Assembly: GCA_022650485.1 (NCBI GenBank) | Contig: JALCPP010000002.1 | Span: forward strand, 280,007-336,038 | Length of the DNA stretch: 56,032 nucleotides | Direction of reading: 5' to 3' | Source of the DNA: Oscillospiraceae bacterium | Lineage (GTDB): Bacteria > Bacillota > Clostridia > Oscillospirales > Acutalibacteraceae | Shown: in pieces, positions 41,247-49,525 of the stretch | Layout: the number at the start of each line of letters is the position of its first letter | How positions within the stretch are numbered: the first letter of the stretch is position 1 | Translations under genes and position numbers: made by a program | The notes under the pieces: generated by a model | Database searches by the model: none | The model's input: only the letters and a program-made list of their open reading frames with translations | What the model was told of the DNA's origin: nothing

Positions 41247-42497
41247 TTAAAAATTCCGGGTAAAAATATCGCTGTGTTCCAACAGGCTTTCGACTGTGTC
41301 GAATCCAAGCCGGTGCAGAAGCTCGATGACAAAGGGGTTGTCAATCGGGGTGGGATAAGGTGCCTCTTCCCCGTAACGAAAGACATTTTTACGGCCTTCT
41401 TCCGCCGGAATCAGCGCTTTCGGTCCGCCGACACATCCGCAGGCACAGCCCATGCCTTCAATAAAATTAGCAGTTATTTTACCCTCTAAGATATCGTTCA
41501 GCATGGCTTTGCAGTCGCGTACACCATCCGCATGAGCGGCTTTGACGGTGATTTCTCGGTTCGGATTCAACCGTTCCACCGTTTTTTGAACCGCTTCGCT
41601 CACGCCGCCGGTGCTGGCGTAAATTCTGCCGGCCCGGGAAGAATGGTCACGTTCGTCTTCCGGCATTTTTGCCGGGTCAATTCCGGCAAAGCTGAAAATA
41701 TTCTGCATTTCCTGAAATGTGAGGACGTGGTCGGTCGAATCGACCACGTCTTTTTCACGTGCTTCCGCTTTTTTGGCAAGGCATGGGCCCACAAATACCG
41801 TAACGGCTTTTGGGTACAGTGTTTTAATGGAACGGCCGCAGGCGACCATGGGTGAAACGGAACCGGGTACATGGGGTATCAATTCGTGATAGATCTGGCG
41901 AATCATGGCAATCCACATGGGACAGCAGCAGCTGGTCAGCTGGTAATCTTTTTCTTTCAAAATATTGCGGTCGAATTCCAGTGCTTCCTTGAGCGTGAGG
42001 ATATCTGCAAACAAAGCAACTTCCACCATGCCTGCAAAGCCGATGCGCTTAAATGCGGCGCGTAGTTTTCCGGGTGTGATTTCCTGACTAAACTGATTGA
42101 TAAACGCGGGGGCGATCATTGCATACACCGGCGTGTCCGTATGATGAAGTGCTTCCAGTGCGGGTAGAATATCGCGGCTTTCCGTCAGTTTGTGTGCCTT
42201 GCAGTTTTCAATACAGTTTTCGCATCCGACGCAAAGCTCCGGATTGACAACCAGATTCCCTTTCTTATCCCGGTACAAAGCGTCAAACAGGCATTTTCCC
42301 GCGCAGGCCGCCCGCTCGTCTTCAGAGCAGACGCAGTCCCCAATCCGGATGACCGGGGGATGCTTTTCGGGGTTCAGCAGGCAGTCCAGCTGGTGCGAGT
42401 CATAGCCTTCACGCTTGATGTGCTCCAGCTCTTTTGGCAGTTGGTTCTGCACGGAAGCCTTGACCAGTCTGTTGTACAGATCTTCAAATGTCGTCAT
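41247..42497 (-). CDS. [FeFe]-hydrogenase-like protein with two [4Fe-4S] sites
   Basis: A 416-residue cytoplasmic protein: a ferredoxin-like N-terminal part with clustered cysteines (CVCSEDERAACAGKC; CVGCENCIENC) and an H-cluster domain. The three H-cluster motifs are present in variant form: L1 TSCCCPMW, L2 GPCLAKKAEA and L3 EGMGCACGCVGG, so all expected Cys ligands exist. No accessory PAS, NADH-binding or flavin domain is attached and no maturation genes are nearby. It may be a small ferredoxin-linked hydrogenase or a sensor; sequence alone does not decide. GAGGG precedes the ATG. Confidence 0.88.
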   Translation of the reverse strand: MTTFEDLYNRLVKASVQNQLPKELEHIKREGYDSHQLDCLLNPEKHPPVIRIGDCVCSEDERAACAGKCLFDALYRDKKGNLVVNPELCVGCENCIENCKAHKLTESRDILPALEALHHTDTPVYAMIAPAFINQFSQEITPGKLRAAFKRIGFAGMVEVALFADILTLKEALEFDRNILKEKDYQLTSCCCPMWIAMIRQIYHELIPHVPGSVSPMVACGRSIKTLYPKAVTVFVGPCLAKKAEAREKDVVDSTDHVLTFQEMQNIFSFAGIDPAKMPEDERDHSSRAGRIYASTGGVSEAVQKTVERLNPNREITVKAAHADGVRDCKAMLNDILEGKITANFIEGMGCACGCVGGPKALIPAEEGRKNVFRYGEEAPYPTPIDNPFVIELLHRLGFDTVESLLEHSDIFTRNF

Positions 42498-42638
42498 GAA
42501 ATCCCTCTTTCTGCACGGTTTGCCTTTCTTCTCTTTCTGTTATCTTTCGCCGGGCCGCAATTCTCTATACGCGATTTGGGAGAATGGGGTATGAATAAGT
42601 TACTATCTGTATTATTACAGATGTTACAAAATTGTTCA

Positions 42639-42667
42639 TTGATTCTAATATAAAATGAGAATAGAAT
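42639..42667 (+). promoter_or_regulatory. Promoter of the MacB-like ABC operon
   Basis: TTGATT (42639-42644), a 17-base spacer and TAGAAT (42662-42667) in a very A/T-rich stretch. The rest of the 217-base gap after the hydrogenase-like gene start shows nothing else I can support. Confidence 0.5.
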
Positions 42668-42714
42668 AAATTTGTAAGATTTTAGTAATTTTTCGCTGCC
42701 GAAGGAGGGCGGGA

Positions 42715-43428
42715 ATGAACATTATCAGCATACGGGACATCCGAAAAGTGTACCATATCGGCACCGAAAAAGTTGTCGCGCTGGGACGCATCAGCTTAAG
42801 TGTGGCACAGGGGGAAATCTGCTGTATCCTGGGTACCTCCGGCTCCGGTAAATCCACGTTGCTCAATATTATGGCCGGGCTGGAACGGCCGTCTCGTGGG
42901 AACGTGGTGATCGGCGGAACTGATGTGACGCGTTACAATGAAAAGCAGTGGGCGCTGTTTCGGCAAAAAAACATTGGATTTATCTTTCAGTCCTACGATC
43001 TTCTCCCCACCATGACAGCACTTGAAAATGTGGCGATGCCACTCGCGTTCCGCGGGATGGATAAAGAGATCAGAACCAGAAAAGCCGTCAAGATGCTTCG
43101 CGCTGTTCGGCTGGGTAACCGGATGCTGCATCGGCCGACGCAGATGAGCGGCGGGCAGCAGCAGCGCGTCGGTATCGCGCGCGCCTTTGTCGCAAGGCCA
43201 AGGCTGATTTTTGCGGATGAGCCGACCGGAAATCTGGACAGTAAAACCGGCCGTGAGGTCATGGAACTGATGGTTTCCATGGCTCGAAAATACAGGGAAA
43301 CCCTCATTATTGTAACACATGACCCCGAAATTGCGAAGTATGCCGGACGCGTCATCAAAATTCACGACGGCAGCAAAATTTCGGATGAAAGGAACACGGA
43401 AGCAATGGGAACGAAGGAGGAGTCATAA
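42715..43428 (+). CDS. ABC transporter ATP-binding protein, MacB/LolD type
   Basis: A 237-residue ATPase: Walker A LGTSGSGKST, Q-loop FIFQSYDLLP, signature MSGGQQQRVGIARAF, Walker B LIFADEPTGNLDSKTG and H-loop VTHDPE, exactly the MacB/LolD pattern. GGAGGGCGGGA precedes the ATG. It is followed 2 bases later by a secreted protein and then an FtsX-like permease. Such ATPases drive mechanical transmission across the membrane rather than substrate translocation through it. Confidence 0.93.
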   Translation: MNIISIRDIRKVYHIGTEKVVALGRISLSVAQGEICCILGTSGSGKSTLLNIMAGLERPSRGNVVIGGTDVTRYNEKQWALFRQKNIGFIFQSYDLLPTMTALENVAMPLAFRGMDKEIRTRKAVKMLRAVRLGNRMLHRPTQMSGGQQQRVGIARAFVARPRLIFADEPTGNLDSKTGREVMELMVSMARKYRETLIIVTHDPEIAKYAGRVIKIHDGSKISDERNTEAMGTKEES

Positions 43429-43430
43429 AA

Positions 43431-45278
43431 ATGAAAAAAATCAAGTGCAGGGTGGCCGCGCTGTTATTTACGGCCGCGCTGATGGTTTCGACTGCGTTCG
43501 GCGCCGCTGTGCCGGCATCGGCCAACAGCAGGGATCAAGCCCCGGACCCGCGTGTCACCTCAGCTGCGGTCACACCGGCGGAACCCGGAGTGGGCAGCCC
43601 GTTTGGGGTAGATTTAACTTTTACTCAGACGATTGACAATTTTGATTACGCGGATATTGACCATATTAAAATAGAAGTGACGAAAGCCAGCGGTTCTGTT
43701 TCGGTTAGTCATAAAGGATATTATGCCGAAAATATATCGGAAAGTCCCAGTGAGGATGGTATGTCGGTTTGTTCTTATGATTTACATATTCCGCAGAAGT
43801 ATTTGAAACGGTCCGGTGATGATTACGGAGTTTTAAAGTTTGAAATCACCTATTACAGCAGTACCGATGACGAAGAAATTGCTGAGTCTACCAGTGACGA
43901 TCATGATTTAAAATTCACCGTTGAATATCTGGTATTCAATCAGTTAGACTCCGGTTCCGACACGAAAAGCGAGGGAAAGCTGACGGTCAGCTCTTATCGG
44001 CTGGACCATTCGCCGGTGCAGGAAGGGGAAACGGTCGGCCTGGAACTGACCGTGAAGAATGCGGGAACGGTTGCCTGCACCGGGGTACGTTCCGTCTTGG
44101 ATCTTTCCGGGGCGGCGGGAGTGAGCATCAATGGAGAAACAGACACCAAAATTCTTGGGAATCTGAACGCCGGTGAAACGGTAAATGTGACCTATCCGAT
44201 TTCGTGCCTTTCTAAGATGACGACAGGCAGTTATCCGGTGGGAATTTCCCTGTCGGCCGATGATGCCAACGAGTCTTTGTCGAAGATTTATATTCCCATT
44301 ACAGGCACCAAAACGGGAGAGGATGATACCGGAGAGGTCGGCGACAGTAAGCCGCAGTTGATTATCCAAAGCTACGACTTTGGGGGGAAGGCCGTGACCG
44401 GCGGGCAGGAATTTGACCTGACCATGAATGTGCGCAACACCGGTTCCGTTTCCATTGAGAACTGCAAGATGACGGTGGGTTCCGACACAGGGGACTCGGA
44501 CTCCAACACGGCCGTCGGCAGTGTTTTTACACCGTCGCAGTCTTCCAATACTTTCTTTATTTCAAAGCTGGGCGCGGGCGCGACGGTGAAAAAGAAAATT
44601 GCGTTGCTGCCGAAAGCCGACGCTTCGCCGAATTCCTACGGCGTGATTGTGAATTTCAGTTATGAAGCGATTGTAGACGAGAAGCGCCAGACGCTGACTT
44701 CAGAGGAAACAATCACGATACCGCTTGCGCAGCTGACCCGCTTTGAAGTGGGGGATCCTGCTTTGGGCAATCCCTTTTTTATGGGGGAATCCGGCGAGAT
44801 CAGCATCGATTATGTCAATAAGGGAAAAAGCAAGGTCTACAATGTCGCTGTTGAGCTGGCGGGTGATTTCGATACGGAAGAAGGAAGCCTGTATATCGGG
44901 AATCTGGATTCCGGCGCAAGTGATACCTATCAGGCGGCGATCACGCCCCGGCAGGAAGGGACGCTGACCGGAACGGCTACCTTCAGCTTTGAGGACGCCA
45001 CCGGCCAGGTGATGAAGGTTGTGAAAGAGTTTTCTGCCGAGGTTCAGGCGGCGGAAGTTCCGGCAATGGATGAAATGGACGGCATGAATCCCGACGGAAG
45101 TATGCCGGGCGATCAGGTGCAGAGCGGGCCTGGATGGAAGCTGTGGGCCGGTATTGCGGCCGGAGCAGCTGTCGTTGTGGTTGGAACCGTCGTGCTTTTG
45201 AAAAAGCGCAGGGCTAGAAAAATGCGCCTGCTGGAAGAAGCGGACGATTACGACGATGAACCCGGAGAGGGAGTTTGA
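43431..45278 (+). CDS. Membrane-anchored extracellular protein, COG1361-like with CARDB-type repeats
   Basis: A 615-residue exported protein: Sec signal peptide (residues 1-30, ending PASA), an extracellular part of beta-sandwich repeats and a C-terminal membrane helix (WAGIAAGAAVVVVGTVVLL) with a basic tail. At least three repeats of CARDB/NPCBM-associated type are visible: LTVSSYRLDHSPVQEGE, LIIQSYDFGGKAVTGGQEF and FEVGDPALGNPFFMGESGE. The gene lies between the ATPase and the permease, as in many clostridial loci where it is thought to be the extracytoplasmic partner of the MacB-like permease. The ligand is unknown. Confidence 0.85.
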   Translation: MKKIKCRVAALLFTAALMVSTAFGAAVPASANSRDQAPDPRVTSAAVTPAEPGVGSPFGVDLTFTQTIDNFDYADIDHIKIEVTKASGSVSVSHKGYYAENISESPSEDGMSVCSYDLHIPQKYLKRSGDDYGVLKFEITYYSSTDDEEIAESTSDDHDLKFTVEYLVFNQLDSGSDTKSEGKLTVSSYRLDHSPVQEGETVGLELTVKNAGTVACTGVRSVLDLSGAAGVSINGETDTKILGNLNAGETVNVTYPISCLSKMTTGSYPVGISLSADDANESLSKIYIPITGTKTGEDDTGEVGDSKPQLIIQSYDFGGKAVTGGQEFDLTMNVRNTGSVSIENCKMTVGSDTGDSDSNTAVGSVFTPSQSSNTFFISKLGAGATVKKKIALLPKADASPNSYGVIVNFSYEAIVDEKRQTLTSEETITIPLAQLTRFEVGDPALGNPFFMGESGEISIDYVNKGKSKVYNVAVELAGDFDTEEGSLYIGNLDSGASDTYQAAITPRQEGTLTGTATFSFEDATGQVMKVVKEFSAEVQAAEVPAMDEMDGMNPDGSMPGDQVQSGPGWKLWAGIAAGAAVVVVGTVVLLKKRRARKMRLLEEADDYDDEPGEGV

Positions 45279-45279
45279 G

Positions 45280-46602
45280 ATGAAGTTCCGCGATATGATT
45301 TCAATGTCTTTTGCCAATCTGTTTCACCGGCGTGTTCGCACGGTACTGACCGTGATGGGGGTCGTAATCGGCACCTGCGCGATTATTGTCATGCTGTCGC
45401 TGGGCTTCGGCATGCGCCAAAGCATGGAGGACCTGATGAAAAGCATGGGGGATTTGACGGTAATCACCGTATACGGCAGTGGTTCCGACAGTTCCGAGGG
45501 CTTGGATGATTCTGCGCTGAAAGACCTGCGAAAGCTGCCTGAAGCCGCCGCCATTACGCCGGTCTATTTTTTGGATTCCTCCTGCGTTGCCGTAAACTGC
45601 CGCAAATACCAGTTTCAGGGTATGATCTACGGGGTCGCAATGGATACGCTGGAAAAGTTTGGGTACGAGGCGGAAACCGGCAGCCTGCCTGAATCTGATT
45701 TTAAAAACACAGATATTCTTTTTGGAAGCCAATCCGCCTACAGCTTCTGCGATACCAGCAGAAAAAGCAACAATTACGTGGAACCCATTCCAAATAAAAA
45801 CGGCGAGTTGCCAAAGCCGTTTGTGGATTTAACAAAAAACAGATTTACTTTGAGCGTCAATCTGCCGGAAGATTCCACCGCCAGAAACAAAGAGGAAAAG
45901 CTCCGTGTACTTGGTACCTTAAAAGAGGACTTTAGCAGAAACCCAAGCCCCAGCAGCTGTATCTTTATGGATTACGCTTATGCAAAGGAACTGCGCGAGA
46001 AATACAATAAGCTGAACAAGGTGAAAGGCAGCAGTGATTTTTATGACCAGATTATTCTGAAGATGAATTCCATTGACGTGGTGCCGGAGGCAGTGCAAAA
46101 GATTACGGACCTGGGCTACCAGTCTTACAGCATGGAAAGCCAGCGCAACGAGGTGGAAAAGCAGCTGCGCACTGTCCAGCTGATTTTAGGCGGGCTGGGC
46201 GCGATTTCGCTGCTGGTGGCGGCCCTTGGCATCACCAATACGATGGTGATGTCGATCTATGAGCGCACGCGTGAAATCGGAATTATAAAAGTGCTTGGCT
46301 GCGTTGTGTGGAATATCCGCGCCATGTTTCTGATGGAGGCGGGGGCAATTGGTTTTCTGGGCGGCGCAGCGGGTATCGGGATCAGTTACGGAATTTCCGC
46401 TTTTCTGAATTCTCTGGCGGCGCAGATGTCGGCGTCCGGCGGGGGAGGTATTTTTGCCATGGGCGGAAAAATCTCCATTATTCCGATCTGGCTGATATTT
46501 GGCTCCATTGCATTTTCCACTCTCATTGGCATTATTTCCGGTATTCTGCCCGCAAACCGCGCAATGAAGATCAGCGCACTGACCGCGATTAAGCAGGAAT
46601 AG
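45280..46602 (+). CDS. MacB/FtsX-like ABC transporter permease
   Basis: A 440-residue permease with one N-terminal helix (about 20-42), a large extracellular domain (about 45-290) and three C-terminal helices; the FtsX core reads LGGLGAISLLVAALGITNTMVMSIYERTREIGIIKVLG, split here over two stretches. ATG 45280 lies 1 base after the previous stop with GAGAGGGAG upstream; the frame also opens at 45256 inside the previous gene. Together with the ATPase and the COG1361-like protein it would form a macrolide-exporter-like or cell-envelope complex. Confidence 0.92.
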   Translation: MKFRDMISMSFANLFHRRVRTVLTVMGVVIGTCAIIVMLSLGFGMRQSMEDLMKSMGDLTVITVYGSGSDSSEGLDDSALKDLRKLPEAAAITPVYFLDSSCVAVNCRKYQFQGMIYGVAMDTLEKFGYEAETGSLPESDFKNTDILFGSQSAYSFCDTSRKSNNYVEPIPNKNGELPKPFVDLTKNRFTLSVNLPEDSTARNKEEKLRVLGTLKEDFSRNPSPSSCIFMDYAYAKELREKYNKLNKVKGSSDFYDQIILKMNSIDVVPEAVQKITDLGYQSYSMESQRNEVEKQLRTVQLILGGLGAISLLVAALGITNTMVMSIYERTREIGIIKVLGCVVWNIRAMFLMEAGAIGFLGGAAGIGISYGISAFLNSLAAQMSASGGGGIFAMGGKISIIPIWLIFGSIAFSTLIGIISGILPANRAMKISALTAIKQE

Positions 46603-46723
46603 ACGTGCTGTGTTTTCAAGTGATTTCACGGCCTTCCAAAAGTAAACGGCGGCAGGGGAAGATTCTAGTGATAGTATGAAGAAAATACCAGCTGTGCCCC
46701 GGCGTATTTCGGAACAATTCCAC

Positions 46724-46752
46724 TTGAAAATGTTAAGATGGTATTGTATGAT
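46724..46752 (+). promoter_or_regulatory. Promoter of glmS
   Basis: TTGAAA (46724-46729), a 17-base spacer and TATGAT (46747-46752), giving a transcript start shortly before the ribozyme cleavage site. Confidence 0.75.
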
Positions 46753-46774
46753 AGGGCATGGCTTTCAAAAGGAA

Positions 46775-46925
46775 ACAACAGCGCCAGGACTCGCGCGGAA
46801 AGAAAACGCGAGTTGACGAGGACAAGGACGATCGAAACTTCGGCGGATGCCTTGCGGTATGGTACTACCGGAAATGCTGAGAAAAGACAGGGAGCGATCC
46901 CTGAACAAACGCAGCAGGGTACCTG
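46775..46925 (+). ncRNA. glmS ribozyme (glucosamine-6-phosphate activated)
   Basis: The leader has the conserved ribozyme core: AACAGCGCCAGGAC with cleavage expected between A46780 and G46781, the stem CTCGCG/CGCGAG, AGTTGACGAGGACAAGG, the strictly conserved ATCGAAACTTCGGCGGATGCC, and the 3' stems ending GCAGCAGGGTACC in place of the P3.1/P4 region. In the known mechanism GlcN6P acts as cofactor for self-cleavage, which destabilises the mRNA and lowers GlmS. It lies 45 bases before the glmS start, as in other Firmicutes. Confidence 0.95.
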
Positions 46926-46970
46926 AAAGCCTGAATACTTTTTATTTTTAGAAAGGCAGGCAAACAAAGC

Positions 46971-48800
46971 ATGTGTGGAATTGTCGGTTACATCGGAGAT
47001 CAAGAGGCACAGCCAATCCTTCTGAAAGGGCTGTGCAGGCTGGAGTACCGCGGATATGACTCCGCAGGAATCGCAGTCTTAAACCAGAAAGGGGAAATGG
47101 GCCTTGCCAAGAGCAAGGGCCGCCTGGCAAACCTGGAAGAAAAGCTGAAAAATGCGCCGCTTCCGGGCAGCATCGGCATCGGGCACACCCGTTGGGCAAC
47201 ACACGGGGAGCCTTCGGAGCTGAACTGCCACCCGCATACAAACGCGAAAAAGACCATCGGCGTCGTCCACAACGGCATCATCGAAAACTACCAGCACCTG
47301 CGCGAATTTCTTTCGGGAAAGGGCTACCATTTCTATTCCGAAACGGATACCGAGGTCATCCCGAACCTGATTGATTACTACTACAAGGGCGATCTGCTGG
47401 AAGCGGTCATGAAGGCGGTCTCGAAACTGGAAGGCAGTTACGCGCTGGGCGTTCTGTCCGTGTGTGAACCGGACCGGCTCATCGCGGTCAGAAAAGACAG
47501 CCCGCTGGTTGTGGGCGTGGGCAAAAGCGGAAATTTCATCGCGTCGGATGTTCCCGCCGTGCTGAATTACACAAGGGACTTTATCTATCTGGAAGATAAG
47601 GAGTTTACCGTTATCCGGAAGGATTCGGTGGAAGTTTACACCCCGGAGGGTGAAAAGACGGAAAAGCCGGTCAAACATGTGACCTGGAACGCCGACGCGG
47701 CGGAAAAGGGCGGCTACGAGCATTTTATGCTGAAGGAAATCTGCGAGCAGCCGGGCGCCATCAAGGCGACCATGACCTCCCGCATTCTGCCGGGGCAGCC
47801 CGTCAAACTGGATGATATTTCGTTCACAGCGCAGGAAATCAAAGACATCGAAAAGATTTATATCATCGCCTGCGGAACCGCTTACCACGCAGGCGTAGTT
47901 GGGAAGTATGTCATTGAGAAGATGGCGAGAATCCCCGTGGAGGTCGACATTGCGTCCGAATTCCGCTACCGCGACCCGCTTCTCACAGACAAAACGCTGC
48001 TGATCGCAGTCAGCCAGTCAGGAGAAACGGCGGACACTCTGGCAGCCCTGCGCGAAGCAAAGAGCCGCGGCGTGAAAGTGATGGCCATTACCAATGTGGT
48101 CGGCAGCTCCATCGCGCGCGAAGCCGACAACGTCCTTTACACCTGGGCCGGGCCTGAAATCGCGGTTGCTTCAACAAAGGCGTATACCACCCAGTTGATT
48201 ACCATGTATATTCTGGCGCTGTATTTTGCCCAGCACCGCGGCACCATGACGACCGAAGAAATGGAAAATGTGAAACGCGACATGCTGACGCTGCCCCGGA
48301 AAGCGGAGCAGATGCTCGGTCAGCGGGAAACCCTTCAGAAGTTTGCGTCTAACAACTACATGCACAAAAACATGTTCTTCCTCGGCAGGGGAATTGATTA
48401 TGCCGTTGCCATGGAGGGCGCCCTGAAGGTCAAGGAAATTTCCTATATCCATTCAGAGGCATATGCCGGCGGTGAATTGAAGCACGGCACGATCGCACTG
48501 ATTGAAAATGGCACCGTTGTGGTTGCGCTCGCCACGCAGAGCAATCTGTTTGACAAGATGATCAGCAATATCCGGGAAGTCACCACCCGCGGCGCAAAGG
48601 TGCTCGGCCTGGCGGTGGAGGGAAAAACCGCCATTGAAAACGTGGCCGAATCGGCGCTGTATATTCCGTCTGTTCAGGATATTCTGATTCCGGTGCTCGC
48701 CGTAATTCCGCTGCAGCTTTTGGCGTATTACATCGCCGTGCAGAAAGGCTGCGACGTGGATAAACCGAGGAATCTGGCTAAATCCGTCACCGTGGAATAA
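46971..48800 (+). CDS. glmS: Glutamine-fructose-6-phosphate aminotransferase (isomerizing)
   Basis: Makes glucosamine-6-phosphate from fructose-6-phosphate and glutamine, the first step of amino-sugar and cell wall precursor synthesis. The glutaminase half starts at the nucleophile CGIVGYIG and contains YRGYDSAGIAV and HTRWATHGEPSELNCHPH; the two SIS domains contain IACGTAYHAGVVGKYV, VSQSGETADTLAAL and GRGIDYAVAMEGALKVKEIS; the end DKPRNLAKSVTVE is invariant in the family. Length 609 is standard. Expression is controlled by the ribozyme upstream. Confidence 0.97.
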   Translation: MCGIVGYIGDQEAQPILLKGLCRLEYRGYDSAGIAVLNQKGEMGLAKSKGRLANLEEKLKNAPLPGSIGIGHTRWATHGEPSELNCHPHTNAKKTIGVVHNGIIENYQHLREFLSGKGYHFYSETDTEVIPNLIDYYYKGDLLEAVMKAVSKLEGSYALGVLSVCEPDRLIAVRKDSPLVVGVGKSGNFIASDVPAVLNYTRDFIYLEDKEFTVIRKDSVEVYTPEGEKTEKPVKHVTWNADAAEKGGYEHFMLKEICEQPGAIKATMTSRILPGQPVKLDDISFTAQEIKDIEKIYIIACGTAYHAGVVGKYVIEKMARIPVEVDIASEFRYRDPLLTDKTLLIAVSQSGETADTLAALREAKSRGVKVMAITNVVGSSIAREADNVLYTWAGPEIAVASTKAYTTQLITMYILALYFAQHRGTMTTEEMENVKRDMLTLPRKAEQMLGQRETLQKFASNNYMHKNMFFLGRGIDYAVAMEGALKVKEISYIHSEAYAGGELKHGTIALIENGTVVVALATQSNLFDKMISNIREVTTRGAKVLGLAVEGKTAIENVAESALYIPSVQDILIPVLAVIPLQLLAYYIAVQKGCDVDKPRNLAKSVTVE

Positions 48801-48835
48801 GACAAACACAAAGCTCAATCCGGTATTTTGAGGTA

Positions 48836-48880
48836 AAACAGGACGCTTTCCTTTTCTGGGAAGCGCCCTGTTCGTTTTCT
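48836..48880 (+). terminator. Terminator of glmS
   Basis: AACAGGaCGCTTtCC pairs with GGgAAGCGcCCTGTT, followed by a moderate T run (CGTTTTC). Confidence 0.75.
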
Positions 48881-48974
48881 CATAAGCCAAAACGCCTTCG
48901 GACATTCATACATTTCACGCAGCATGCATACAGTGTATGGGGGCTGTATTCCTTATAAACGGGAGGGTCAGTAA

Positions 48975-49439
48975 ATGTTCTATGTTCCGGAAGACTTAGA
49001 GGGCCTTACTCTTCATAAATCATTTCTGGGCGGCTACCGCCAGCGTGAGGTGGACGCGGTCATGCGGAAAATCACAAATGATTATCGCGAAAAAGAACGA
49101 GAACTGGAAGATTTAAAGAGTCAGGTATCTGTTATGAAAGAGACCGTGCAGCATTATAAAACCATTGAGGAATCGATGCAGCACTGCCTCATTATCGCAC
49201 AGCACACCAGTGACGAAATGATTCACAATGCCGATTCGAAAGCAAAAGAAATTCTGGCGCAGGCGGACTCCACCTCCCAAAAAGTCGTGGAAGATGCCTA
49301 CCGGCAGGCAAACCAGGTCAAACTTTCCTATGAAAACATAAAGGCACAAATTTCTTCGTTTAAACTTAAAAGTGCAGCGCTGCTGAAATCCCAGCTGGAT
49401 GTATTAAACCAGCTGGACAATGAATCGAAAAGTGAGTAA
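48975..49439 (+). CDS. Short DivIVA family protein
   Basis: A 154-residue coiled-coil protein. Residues 10-35 (LTLHKSFLGGYRQREVDAVM) are a DivIVA N-terminal motif, normally the part that recognises curved membrane. The rest (about 35-150) is heptad-rich coiled coil, with an ADSKAKEILAQAD segment typical of Firmicutes DivIVA-domain proteins. A role in cell-pole or division site organisation is inferred; the protein is shorter than full DivIVA. GGGAGGG precedes the ATG and a terminator follows. Confidence 0.85.
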   Translation: MFYVPEDLEGLTLHKSFLGGYRQREVDAVMRKITNDYREKERELEDLKSQVSVMKETVQHYKTIEESMQHCLIIAQHTSDEMIHNADSKAKEILAQADSTSQKVVEDAYRQANQVKLSYENIKAQISSFKLKSAALLKSQLDVLNQLDNESKSE

Positions 49440-49459
49440 TCGTTCTGTCCCTCAACCAG

Positions 49460-49510
49460 AAAAGCTCCGAACACGGTGCGGAAGCATCGGATTCGAAGCT
49501 TTTTTCCTTT
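49460..49510 (+). terminator. Terminator after the DivIVA gene
   Basis: AAAAGCTcCGAA pairs with TTCGaAGCTTTT around a 20-base loop and runs into a T tract. Fcl, on the other strand, ends just beyond. Confidence 0.75.
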
Positions 49511-49525
49511 CAAGCGATTTCAAAA

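Noticed and set aside
47079-47888. 269-residue minus-strand open frame
   Set aside because: It lies antisense within glmS, which is a complete and highly conserved gene.
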